DNA from: Bradyrhizobium sp. dw_78
GTDB taxonomy: Bacteria; Pseudomonadota; Alphaproteobacteria; Rhizobiales; Xanthobacteraceae
Assembly: GCF_018449525.1 (NCBI RefSeq)
Contig: NZ_JAAVUS010000003.1
Coordinates: 434,001 to 498,000 of the forward strand
Direction of reading: 5' to 3'
Length of the DNA stretch: 64,000 nt
Shown here: in pieces, positions 1 through 7,804 of the stretch
Position numbering within the stretch: the first letter of the stretch is position 1
Layout: the number at the start of each line of letters is the position of its first letter
Program-made: the position numbers and the translations under genes
The notes under the pieces: model-generated
The model's database searches: none
What the model saw: only the letters and a program-made list of their open reading frames with translations
What the model was told of the DNA's origin: nothing

Positions 1-205
1 ACTCGGTTTCCCGTGAATTTGGATCGAAGCCGGATGGCTGTCGAATGACACCCATTGGTTATCAGAACAGGATCATGCTGTGTAGGCCGGCGCGGCATGG
101 CGGCAGTTCCCAAAGCTGGTGCGCCCCTTTTCAAACCGTCCTTTGATATCATACCCCCGTTCGGAGGCTGCAGACCGGCGGCGTGCTGGAACCTTATGCG
201 ATGAG

Positions 206-1030
206 ATGGTTTTCGAACGAATTTTTCAACGCCGGAATCTGGACGACATGGTAGCCTTGGTCATGGCAGACGGCAGTCCCGGCGACGAAGGCAGGCTCGT
301 TGTGAGCAATGCGGAAAGCGAAAGCGCCGCCGGCATCATGCTGGTGGAGTCCGAAGGACTTGTCCGGAATACGCCTAAACTCCTCGGTGGGCTGAACGAG
401 GCGGATCGTCGGCGCGTACGCGATATCGGCCGGGAGGTCGTGTTCGAGGCCGACCAGCCGGTATGGCGCCAGGGCGACGTCCACGAGGGTATCTATCTCA
501 TCAATTCCGGCAGAGTCCGGACATTCTATCTTGCCCCCTCCGGGCGAGAGGTTACGCTGGCCTATTGGTTTCCGGATAATTTTGTCGGTGGTCCGGATAT
601 CCTGGGCGGCGGCACGCATATGTGGTGCTCTTCCGCTACCCAAAGGACCTCGGCCACTTTCCTGCCCGGACCGGCCCTCAGAAAGCTGACGTTGGAACAT
701 GCGCCGATCGCGGTAGCGATGCTCGATGCGCTCGCGTTCAAGGCGCGGTGCTACTCAGCCATGGCACAAATGATGGGAACACGCTCCGCGACGGAACGGC
801 TTGAACGCCTGCTGGCCTTTCTCGCGACCGTTTACGGCATGAAGGGCGATGACGGAATCATGATCGCGGCGTCCTTCACCCATGCCGAGTTGGCGAGCCT
901 GATCGGATCGACGCGTCAATGGGTCACGACTCAATTCGCGCGGCTGCAGGATCGCGATATTCTTCGCTATAATCGCGGGCTTATTGTCGTTCGCGATCTT
1001 CCTGCCCTTGGCTTGTCCGGCCTCAAATAG
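206..1030 (+). CDS. Crp/Fnr-family transcriptional regulator
   Basis: A cytosolic one-component regulator of the Crp/Fnr family. The cyclic-nucleotide-binding-type beta-barrel occupies roughly the middle third (GDVHEGIYLINSGRVRTFY region), and a C-terminal winged helix-turn-helix follows, with the recognition segment FTHAELASLIGSTRQWVT. There is no N-terminal cysteine cluster like that of Fnr, so an Fe-S oxygen sensor is unlikely; the ligand is unknown. The start is uncertain. The frame stays open back to a GTG at 119. ATGs at 206, 248 and 338 are all possible and none has a strong Shine-Dalgarno; a start at 338 gives the usual family length of about 230 residues. The gene converges on the amidase gene and overlaps its end by 8 bp. 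It may regulate the adjacent amidase/transporter locus, but that is inferred from position only. Confidence 0.8.
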   Translation: MVFERIFQRRNLDDMVALVMADGSPGDEGRLVVSNAESESAAGIMLVESEGLVRNTPKLLGGLNEADRRRVRDIGREVVFEADQPVWRQGDVHEGIYLINSGRVRTFYLAPSGREVTLAYWFPDNFVGGPDILGGGTHMWCSSATQRTSATFLPGPALRKLTLEHAPIAVAMLDALAFKARCYSAMAQMMGTRSATERLERLLAFLATVYGMKGDDGIMIAASFTHAELASLIGSTRQWVTTQFARLQDRDILRYNRGLIVVRDLPALGLSGLK

Positions 1031-2438
1031 CTGCCGAGCGTCTGCGCCGAGCCCTGCCTTGCGGGTGGGCGTCGCTTTTCCGCACCTCGGCCTCGAATCT
1101 CGATGCAAGCGAACCAAGCCGTTCGTCGGACCAGGCCGGCGCGAGCAATGTGACGCCCATGGGCACGCCGCAGGAAAGGATCCCGCTTGGAACGGCGATC
1201 GCACAAAGCTCCAGCAGGTTGGCGAAATAAGAATAGTGGCCCAGACGATTGTTGAACTCGATGGGATTTTCTTCCATTTGTTCGATCGTGTAAGCGCGGG
1301 CTGCCGTCGGCACCACCATCGCCGAGATCGACGAGAACAGCTTTTCGGCTCCGCGTTTCAACGAGGCCAGACGGTTCATGCTGTCGAATACCTGCGCCGC
1401 CGAAAAATTGTCGGCGACTTTCAGCACCTGATGGATCACGTCGAGCAGCGCATCCGGATGTTTCGATGCGAAAGGGCCGAGTGCTGAACGCCGTTCGGCG
1501 ATCCACGGGCCGCTGAACAAAAGCTGTCCCGCCTCCGCAAACGGAGCGAAGTCTATTTCCACCGGCTCGCCGCCGATGTCTGCAAGGCTGTCGCAGGCTT
1601 CTTCGTAAATCGATAGGCCTTCATCCATGCCGAAGAATTTCAGGTCACACTTTCCAAGCCGTCCGAAGGTGAATCGCTGACCGTCCACGGGCCGGACATC
1701 GGTTGTGCGGGCTGGCGCGTTTCGGCAATAGGGATCGTCGATATCAAAGCCGTCGATGATCCGCAGGATCTCCATCCCTTCCGAAACGCTGTCCGAGAAT
1801 ATCGATACACAATCGAGGGATCGGCAATTTGGCACCAGGCCTCGCGTCGACACGCGCCCGATGCTGGGCTTGATTCCGACGATGCCGTTGAAGCCCGCGG
1901 GGATCCTTCCCGAGCCGCCAGTGTCCGTCCCGAGCGCGAACGAGACGTGTTTCGCCGCGACGGCAACCGCCGATCCCGAGCTTGACCCTCCGGAGACGTA
2001 GAGCGGGTTTGCAACGCTCGCACAGGTGCCATAGGCGGATCGCGCACCGGACAGGCCGGTTGCGAATTGATCGAGGTTGGTCTTGCCCATGCAAATGCCG
2101 CCGGCATCGAGCAGCAACTGAACAGCATGTGCGGACTGGTCGGGAGTATATTTAAAGCCGGGACAAGCCGCTGTCGTCGGCATCCCCGCGACATCGATGT
2201 TGTCCTTGACCCCGAACGGAATGCCGTAGAGCGGAAACGCTTCTCCCCGCGAGCGGCGTAACTCGATCGCGTCGCACCGCTCCATCAGCCGGGTTCGCGA
2301 TTCGACATGGATCCACGCATTCGTGTTCGAGGCTTCCGCGATTCGGGTTGTCGCGCGCGAAATAATATCCCGGATGCCGGCGCCACTAGCATAGGTTTTC
2401 CGCAGAGTCTCGAGAGAGAGATCAATTTCGTTTTTCAA
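1023..2438 (-). CDS. Allophanate hydrolase-type amidase (AtzF N-domain-like)
   Basis: An amidase-signature hydrolase. The Ser-cisSer-Lys triad is visible: Lys in GVKDNID (about residue 78), cis-Ser in GGSSSGS (about 153) and the nucleophile in GTDTGGSGR (about 176). The segments IPFGVKDNIDVAG, TTAACP, KTNLDQFATGL and CRSLDCVSIF are typical of AtzF-type allophanate hydrolases, which split allophanate to ammonia and CO2. At about 471 residues it lacks the extra C-terminal domain of full-length AtzF (about 600 residues), so the substrate may be a related small ureido or amide compound. The chosen start is TTG at 2438, with GGAG 6 nt upstream; the longer reading from 2534 adds an unlikely leader. 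It is divergent from the ABC transporter genes and probably supplies nitrogen from an imported compound. Confidence 0.82.
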   Translation of the reverse strand: MKNEIDLSLETLRKTYASGAGIRDIISRATTRIAEASNTNAWIHVESRTRLMERCDAIELRRSRGEAFPLYGIPFGVKDNIDVAGMPTTAACPGFKYTPDQSAHAVQLLLDAGGICMGKTNLDQFATGLSGARSAYGTCASVANPLYVSGGSSSGSAVAVAAKHVSFALGTDTGGSGRIPAGFNGIVGIKPSIGRVSTRGLVPNCRSLDCVSIFSDSVSEGMEILRIIDGFDIDDPYCRNAPARTTDVRPVDGQRFTFGRLGKCDLKFFGMDEGLSIYEEACDSLADIGGEPVEIDFAPFAEAGQLLFSGPWIAERRSALGPFASKHPDALLDVIHQVLKVADNFSAAQVFDSMNRLASLKRGAEKLFSSISAMVVPTAARAYTIEQMEENPIEFNNRLGHYSYFANLLELCAIAVPSGILSCGVPMGVTLLAPAWSDERLGSLASRFEAEVRKSDAHPQGRARRRRSAAI

Positions 2439-2857
2439 AGCTGTCTCCGCGATCGAAGGATGATGGCAAGCCGCGATGTAGTACAAATGAGCAAGACCGG
2501 TGCCAACGGTGAACGAAAGCGCGTTCTGCTGCACGGTTGCAGGTGGATATCAGAGAAATGCAGCGGCGGAATTCGAATAAAGGTGGGCGGCGCCTGGGCT
2601 ATAAATTGCAAACGCCGGAAGATCGGAGCGGTCGAGGGGACAATTTCTCCAGCGACTGCATGATTTCGATGCAGCTCGCGGCCGGTCTGCCATTTATTGC
2701 CATTGCCAACGCGACGGTGCCGGGCTTCGCACGTCAATGCTCAGCGTTGTTTGTCGGCTGGAAACATGCTCGGGGACCGTTGAAAGCGATTGGCACATCG
2801 CTTGCTAAGATCGCTTCAAGGCGTGGTTTTGGATCACTGAAGATCAGGAGAATTGGG
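2439..2857. other. Divergent control region between amidase and ABC transporter
   Basis: About 420 bp without a convincing gene. An open frame runs in from 2537 in phase with the solute-binding protein, but it has no signal peptide or ribosome binding site, so I treat it as leader. The region holds the sigma-54-type promoter at 2790-2806 and the transporter ribosome binding site AGGAG at 2846-2850. I looked for an NtrC-type inverted repeat (GCACC-N-GGTGC) and saw only imperfect partial matches near 2530. Confidence 0.6.
2790..2806 (+). promoter_or_regulatory. Sigma-54 (RpoN) promoter of the ABC transporter operon
   Basis: The sequence TTGGCACATCGCTTGCT matches the -24/-12 consensus TGGCACG-N4-TTGC at all key bases, apart from A in place of the G after CAC. 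There are exactly 10 bp between the GG and GC dinucleotides. The predicted transcription start is near 2817, giving a leader of about 40 nt before the ATG at 2858. Sigma-54 control fits a nitrogen-regulated uptake system; the activator is not identified. Confidence 0.72.
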
Positions 2858-3832
2858 ATGTCTATCCTCCGAGTCGTCATGGCGGGCTTGGCCGTCCTCC
2901 TTGTTTCTCTTGGGCCGACTAAAGCCGAGTTGATGAAGGCGCGGCTCGCTCAAAATCTCAGCCCGATATCCGGCATCACGATTATCGCCAAGGCGGAAGG
3001 CTTTTTCGAAAAACACGGGCTCGACATCGAGGTCAGCAATTTCACGACCGGCAAGCAGTGCCTGGATACGCTTATCGGTGGTGGCGCCGATATCGCCACG
3101 ACTGCGGAAGCGCCGGTGACCGCGGCGGCCATGAGCGGACAGCCGATCGCCTTCGTCGCGGGCATGGAATATTCCGATCTGAAGACGCTCGTCAGCGTCA
3201 AGGCGGGATTGAAGACGAAGGCCGACCTGAAGGGAAAGAAGATCGCGTTCACGGCCGGAACCGGTAGCGAAGTCTACACCTCGGCGCTTCTCAAGGCGGC
3301 GGGGCTCTCGGCGAGCGACGTGACGCTTGTCAATCTTCGTCCCCAGGAGATGCTGGCCGCATTGGCGGCTGGGAGCATCGATGCGTTCGATACCTGGGAG
3401 CCCAATGTCGCCAACGCGAAAAAAGCGCTTGGTGCGGAAGTTGCCGAACTCGATACCAAGGGAATCTATTCGGAGACCTTCAATATCGTGGTGATGCAGG
3501 CCGGCCTTTCGTCCAATCCTGCCTTGACCGAGAAGTTCCTGGCTTCGATCATTGAAGCCGAAACCTGGATGAAGGCGCATCCGGAAGAGGCGATGGCGAT
3601 CGTCGCAAAAGTCGTCGGCTTGAAAGAGGAAGACCTTTCGCCAATCTGGAACGACTACGTCTACCATGTTGCGATCGGACCAAAGCAGCTTGACGCGCTG
3701 GAAGCCCATTCAAGTTGGCGGCTTGAGAGCGGCAACCACCCGCCCGGAGCGGCGATGCCTGACTTCTCGAAGGTGATCTTTCCCGATTCGCTTCGCAAGC
3801 TGGACGCCTCGCGCGTGACCTATAAGCAATAG
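2858..3832 (+). CDS. NitT/TauT-type ABC transporter substrate-binding protein
   Basis: A periplasmic solute-binding protein of about 324 residues. It opens with a cleavable signal peptide (MSILRVVMAGLAVLLVS, cleavage after TKA), followed by an NMT1/SsuA-like fold that includes GFFEKHGLDIEV, GGGADIATTAEAPV and DLKGKKIAFTAGTGSE. This family delivers nitrate, taurine, sulfonates, riboflavin precursors or other small anions and ureides; the ligand here cannot be read from sequence. The ATG at 2858 is set by AGGAG 7 nt upstream and by the signal peptide. It is the first gene of the transporter operon, behind the sigma-54 promoter, with the permease 117 bp downstream. The neighbouring amidase suggests a nitrogen-containing substrate. 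Confidence 0.88.
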   Translation: MSILRVVMAGLAVLLVSLGPTKAELMKARLAQNLSPISGITIIAKAEGFFEKHGLDIEVSNFTTGKQCLDTLIGGGADIATTAEAPVTAAAMSGQPIAFVAGMEYSDLKTLVSVKAGLKTKADLKGKKIAFTAGTGSEVYTSALLKAAGLSASDVTLVNLRPQEMLAALAAGSIDAFDTWEPNVANAKKALGAEVAELDTKGIYSETFNIVVMQAGLSSNPALTEKFLASIIEAETWMKAHPEEAMAIVAKVVGLKEEDLSPIWNDYVYHVAIGPKQLDALEAHSSWRLESGNHPPGAAMPDFSKVIFPDSLRKLDASRVTYKQ

Positions 3833-3949
3833 ACCGGTTGCCGGTTCGCCTCGCCGGTCGAGAAACAATAATGGCCGGACCCAAGTGGACGCGATGCTGA
3901 CGTTGAAGACCGATCGGGCCCCGGACCGTCAATTGGCGCGGGTTCGCCG

Positions 3950-4711
3950 ATGACAGAGGGACAGCGCGGCCGCCTTTACACGACGGTGGCGATACTTTCG
4001 GTGCCGATATTTCTCGTTATGTGGGAAATCGTGTCCCGTTCCCATATCGTCAATGCCGTCCTGTTTCCTCCCCCCACGGTCGTTGCGGTGGCGCTATGGG
4101 AGTGGATCGAGTCCGGGCAGTTCGCGGTAGATCTGCTGGCCAGTGTCGCGAGGGTTGCCGCCGGTTTCGTTCTCGGCTCGATTGCCGGAATCGTTTTCGG
4201 CATCCTGACGGGGCAATTTCCGCTGTTCTCCGCCTTTCTCGGGCCGATCTTTCACCTTCTTCGCCCGATCCCGCCGATTGCATTCGTGCCTATCGTCATT
4301 CTTTGGTTCGGGCTTTCCGAATCCGGGAAAATATTTCTCGTCTTTTGGGGCGTGTTCTTTACCGTGTGGCTATCGGCTCATCTGGGCGTACAAAAAGTCG
4401 ACCGTGGATTGATCCGGGCGGCGCAGATGCTTGGAACGCCCAGACGGCGTCTGCTCGGCGAGATCATTTTCCTCGGCGCGCTTCCATACATCGTCGTGGG
4501 GCTTCGCACCGCGGTCAGCATTTCGTTCTACACACTTGTTGCGGCGGAACTGGCCGGCGCGTTTTCCGGAATCGTCTATCGGATCGAGATCGCGCAGCAG
4601 AATATGCAGACCGGTCAGGTCTTGGGCGGTCTAGTGGCGCTCGGACTGATCTCGTTCCTCGCCGATCGAGGGTTTGCCGCGGTTTCGCAGCGCGCGGTCT
4701 GGTGGCGCTAG
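3950..4711 (+). CDS. ABC transporter permease, NitT/TauT (SsuC/TauC) type
   Basis: An inner-membrane permease of 253 residues, usual for the BPD_transp_1 family. The first membrane segment lies at about residues 10-28. Several later hydrophobic segments and the cytoplasmic coupling (EAA-like) loop around RAAQMLGTPRRRLLGEIIF can be seen. It probably dimerises and pairs with the downstream ATPase to import the ligand bound by the preceding periplasmic protein. Its stop codon overlaps the GTG start of the ATPase by one base (TAGTG), which implies translational coupling. Confidence 0.88.
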   Translation: MTEGQRGRLYTTVAILSVPIFLVMWEIVSRSHIVNAVLFPPPTVVAVALWEWIESGQFAVDLLASVARVAAGFVLGSIAGIVFGILTGQFPLFSAFLGPIFHLLRPIPPIAFVPIVILWFGLSESGKIFLVFWGVFFTVWLSAHLGVQKVDRGLIRAAQMLGTPRRRLLGEIIFLGALPYIVVGLRTAVSISFYTLVAAELAGAFSGIVYRIEIAQQNMQTGQVLGGLVALGLISFLADRGFAAVSQRAVWWR

Positions 4712-5571
4712 TGACCCTGCAGCCGAAAAATGAATTCGCTGGAAGCCTTGGCGGTACCCCGACGGAGCAGCTGTCTGCGAAGGCTGTCGAAATCGACGTG
4801 TCCGATGTGAGCATCGTCTTTAATTCGAGAAAGGGATCGGTTGTTGCCGTCGACAGGGTGTCGTTCCAGGTCAGGCATGGGGAGTTCGTATGCCTGCTGG
4901 GTCCCTCCGGCTGCGGCAAGTCCACGCTCCTGAATGCGATCGCCGGCTTCGAGCGGCCTTACGATGGTGAAGTCAGGGTGCTGGGCAAGGCTGTGACCGC
5001 GCCGGGGCCGGACCGCGGGATGGTATTTCAGCAGCCGCTTTTGTTTCCGTGGAAATCAGTTCGCAGCAACATTGCGCACGGGCCGGTCATGCTGGGCAAG
5101 TCGCGCGCCGAGGTCGCAAAGATTGCCGACGGTCTGATCGACATGATCGGGTTGACCCGCTTCGCCGATGCCTATCCCCACACCTTGTCGGGAGGAATGC
5201 AGCAGCGCGTCTCGATTGCACGCGCGCTCGCGAACCGGCCGGGGATCCTGCTGATGGACGAACCGTTTGGTGCCCTGGACGCGCAGACTCGCATCATCAT
5301 GCAGGAAAATTTACTCCGGCTATGGTCCGAGTTTGGCACGACGATCGTTTTCGTGACGCACGACATCGAAGAGGCAATCTATTTAGCCGATCGTGTTCTG
5401 GTCATGAGCGCGAGTCCCGGGCAGATCCTGCGCACGATAGATGTCGGTCTTCCTCGCCCGCGCTCGCCGGGCCTGCTGCTCGAACCCGAATTTACGCTGC
5501 TGAAGGGAGAATGCTTTGCATTGATAAAACAGCAAAGCCAGTTGGCATTTGAGCAGATGGGCGCGCGATGA
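4711..5571 (+). CDS. ABC transporter ATP-binding protein, NitT/TauT (SsuB/TauB) type
   Basis: The cytosolic ATPase of the importer, about 286 residues. The full motif set is present: Walker A GPSGCGKST, Q-loop in MVFQQPLLFPW, signature LSGGMQQR, Walker B ILLMDEPFG with D-loop ALDA, and the switch histidine in VTHDIEEA. The open frame extends much further upstream inside the permease gene, but the GTG at 4711, overlapping the permease stop, is the sensible start. The first 30 residues before the nucleotide-binding fold look like a non-conserved leader. It is the last gene of the operon; a dispersed repeat follows 20 bp after the stop. Confidence 0.9.
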   Translation: MTLQPKNEFAGSLGGTPTEQLSAKAVEIDVSDVSIVFNSRKGSVVAVDRVSFQVRHGEFVCLLGPSGCGKSTLLNAIAGFERPYDGEVRVLGKAVTAPGPDRGMVFQQPLLFPWKSVRSNIAHGPVMLGKSRAEVAKIADGLIDMIGLTRFADAYPHTLSGGMQQRVSIARALANRPGILLMDEPFGALDAQTRIIMQENLLRLWSEFGTTIVFVTHDIEEAIYLADRVLVMSASPGQILRTIDVGLPRPRSPGLLLEPEFTLLKGECFALIKQQSQLAFEQMGAR

Positions 5572-5590
5572 GAGTTGCGTCGATTAGAAC

Positions 5591-5650
5591 GTTTTCGAGC
5601 GAAGCGGATACCGGTTCGCGTGGAGAAAACGCGTCAAAACAAGAATCTGG
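5591..5650 (+). repeat. Dispersed palindromic repeat, family A, copy 1
   Basis: A copy of an intergenic element with the core GTTTTCGAGCGAAG - GGATACCGGTTCGCG - GAAAACGCGTCAAAAC. The ends GTTTTC and GAAAAC can pair, so the transcript would fold. Related copies are at 9486, 18251, 37051 and 49386, all in the same orientation and all between genes. Confidence 0.8.
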
Positions 5651-5668
5651 ATGGAGAGTCGCGCCAGG

Positions 5669-7540
5669 TCAGGCGACGATGGAAACGCCGTCGTGGAGCG
5701 GGAGCTCCGCAACCGAGTCCAGGGATTTTTCGATCTGCTCCGGCGGCATCGGGCGGGCGAACAGGAAGCCCTGCAGCAGATCGCAGCCGAGTTCCTGCAA
5801 CAGCAGGTGATGGTCGGCGGTCTCCACGCCTTCGACCGCGACCCGCAGCCCGCAGGCCTGGGCCAGCGTGATCATGCCGCCGAGGATCGCGCGCTGCTTT
5901 TCGTGCTGCACGAGGAAGCTGCGGTCGATCTTGACGACGTTGCATGACAGGCGGTGTAGATATCCGAGATTGGCGTAGCCGGCGCCGAAATCGTCCAGCC
6001 ACAATTCGACGCCGAGCTTCTTCAGTCCGCGCAGGCAGTCCTGGATGTTGTCCGAATTGCCGAGCAGCACGCCTTCCGTCAGTTCGAGCACGAGGCGATT
6101 GGCCTCAAGCCCGGTTTCCTTGAGAATGCGCTCGACCATCGACACCAGCGACGGCTGCGACAAATTGAGCGGCGAAAGGTTGACGCTGACCTGGATGGGC
6201 TCGCGCCAGCGGATCGCCTCCCGGCAGGCGTTCAACAGCACCCACTCCGTCAGCGGCTCGATGAAGCCGCTCTGTTCGGCCGCTGGAATGAACTCGACGG
6301 GGGAAATGCTGCCGCGGACCGGATCGGTCCAGCGCGCCAGCGCCTCGAAGGCGATCGGGCGCCGGGTCGCCGAATCGTAGATCGGCTGGTAGCAAAGATG
6401 GATGTGTCCGTCGTGGAGCGCGGCGCGAAGATCGTTGGCGAGCGCGGCGATCCTGCGGGATTCTTCGATGATGCGCGGTGCTCTCCGCCCTTTGCGGCTT
6501 ACCGGGGTCTCCTGCGTCGATCCCGTCGTGGAGCGCTCGAGCTGGGTGTCGTAAAGCCGGGGGATGCCGAGTCCGCTATGCTTCGTCGCATAGAGCGCCT
6601 TGTCGGCCAGCAGCATCAGGTCGTCGGCTTCGGCGGCCTGTTCGGGCGCGCAGGCGATCCCGATGCTGACGCCGATCTGCGCCTCGCCGAATCCGCCAAG
6701 CGAATAGGTTCCGCTCAGCGCGGTCGTGATGCGCTGCGCGGTTGTGACGGCCTCGGCCGCGGAAGTATCCGGCAAGACGATTGCGAATTCGTCGCCGCCC
6801 AATCGGGCCGCCGTATCGCCCTTGCGCACACGCTCCAATAGCCGTGCCGCAACTTCTTGCAGGAGGGCGTCGCCTGCCGCGTGGCCGAACTGGTCGTTCA
6901 CGTCCTTGAAGCCGTCGAGATCGAGGCAAAGCAGGGCGCAGGGGACGCCGGCCCCGGCGTTCTTGAGCGCGTCTTCGAGGCGCGTGTTGAATAGCCGGCG
7001 ATTGGGCAGCCGGGTCAGGCCGTCATGCTGGGCGAGGAATTCGATCTGCGCCTCGGCGCGCCGGCGCTCGGTGATGTCCTCATAGGTACAAACCCATCCG
7101 CCATCGTCGAGCGGCTGGTGATGGATCGCGATCAGGCGTCCGTCGCCGAGCTCCTGCAGGAACGTTCCCTTCTCGCGCTTGTCGATGAACGCCTTGCGGG
7201 CGGAATAGATGTCGTCGGCGGTGCGGCCCGGATAGTTGCCGATCGCGCAACTGTCGACCAGAATGTCGTAAAGACGCATGCCGGTGCGAAGCCGCGACAT
7301 CGGCTGGTTGTAGATTTTGCAGAATTGCTCGTTGACGAGCTGAAGCCGGTCCTGCGCGTCGTAGAGGCAGATGCCCTGCGGCATCGTCGCGATGGCGTGT
7401 TCGAAGCGCTGCCGGAACGCGCCGGGGCGGGAGAAACGCCATGACAGGTCATACTTGACGGCGGCCAGCATTTGCGCGAGCCGGCGGCGGCCGACAAGCG
7501 AAGCGGACAGGCGCTCCACAATGCGTCGCCACATACTCAC
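5669..7540 (-). CDS. PAS-GGDEF-EAL cyclic-di-GMP synthase/phosphodiesterase
   Basis: A 623-residue signalling protein without clear membrane segments. A PAS-like sensor domain spans about residues 45-158 (MPQGICLYDAQDRLQLVN). A diguanylate cyclase domain (about 165-330) has an intact GGDEF at 248-252 and an RxxD inhibitory-site motif (RKGD, 239-242) five residues before it. A C-terminal phosphodiesterase domain (about 370-610) has intact EAL (399-401), DDFGAGY and KIDRSF. Both active sites look complete, so it could make and degrade cyclic di-GMP, and the net activity cannot be predicted. It stands alone between two repeat-bearing gaps. Confidence 0.92.
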   Translation of the reverse strand: MSMWRRIVERLSASLVGRRRLAQMLAAVKYDLSWRFSRPGAFRQRFEHAIATMPQGICLYDAQDRLQLVNEQFCKIYNQPMSRLRTGMRLYDILVDSCAIGNYPGRTADDIYSARKAFIDKREKGTFLQELGDGRLIAIHHQPLDDGGWVCTYEDITERRRAEAQIEFLAQHDGLTRLPNRRLFNTRLEDALKNAGAGVPCALLCLDLDGFKDVNDQFGHAAGDALLQEVAARLLERVRKGDTAARLGGDEFAIVLPDTSAAEAVTTAQRITTALSGTYSLGGFGEAQIGVSIGIACAPEQAAEADDLMLLADKALYATKHSGLGIPRLYDTQLERSTTGSTQETPVSRKGRRAPRIIEESRRIAALANDLRAALHDGHIHLCYQPIYDSATRRPIAFEALARWTDPVRGSISPVEFIPAAEQSGFIEPLTEWVLLNACREAIRWREPIQVSVNLSPLNLSQPSLVSMVERILKETGLEANRLVLELTEGVLLGNSDNIQDCLRGLKKLGVELWLDDFGAGYANLGYLHRLSCNVVKIDRSFLVQHEKQRAILGGMITLAQACGLRVAVEGVETADHHLLLQELGCDLLQGFLFARPMPPEQIEKSLDSVAELPLHDGVSIVA

Positions 7541-7567
7541 ACTTCCACTCTTATTCGAATGAACCAG

Positions 7568-7631
7568 GGCATGATCCCGATCCGAAGGGCGGCGTTGGTG
7601 CTAAAGTGAAAACCGGTTTCGGAACGATCCC
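7568..7631 (+). repeat. Degenerate intergenic repeat, family B (GCATGATCC ... GAAAACCGG)
   Basis: It contains GCATGATCCCGATCCGAAG and, further on, GTGAAAACCGGTTTCGG. It resembles the better preserved element at 47319-47395, though the halves are decayed. The rest of the 264-bp gap between the GGDEF-EAL gene and the flavoprotein gene shows nothing else. Confidence 0.5.
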
Positions 7632-7804
7632 GCGCGAACAGAAAATAGAACGATGAATCTGATCCGGCGTAACCGGGCAAATTCTCAAGATCCTTCAATT
7701 GGACCATAAGACCCTAAGAACAGTGTTAAGAAAATCGCGTTCCCAGTGAAGCTGTCGGGTTTGATTAATACTTCGTCGCCGACCACCAGGCCGGTTTCCC
7801 GCTC

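Noticed and set aside
2525..2550. Possible NtrC site (TGCACGGTTGCAGGTGG)
   Set aside because: Spacing and the right half-site do not match GCACC-N5-GGTGC; not listed as a site.
2537..2857. N-terminal extension of the solute-binding protein
   Set aside because: It would place the signal peptide 107 residues inside the protein and would overlap the sigma-54 promoter; the ATG at 2858 has a good ribosome binding site.
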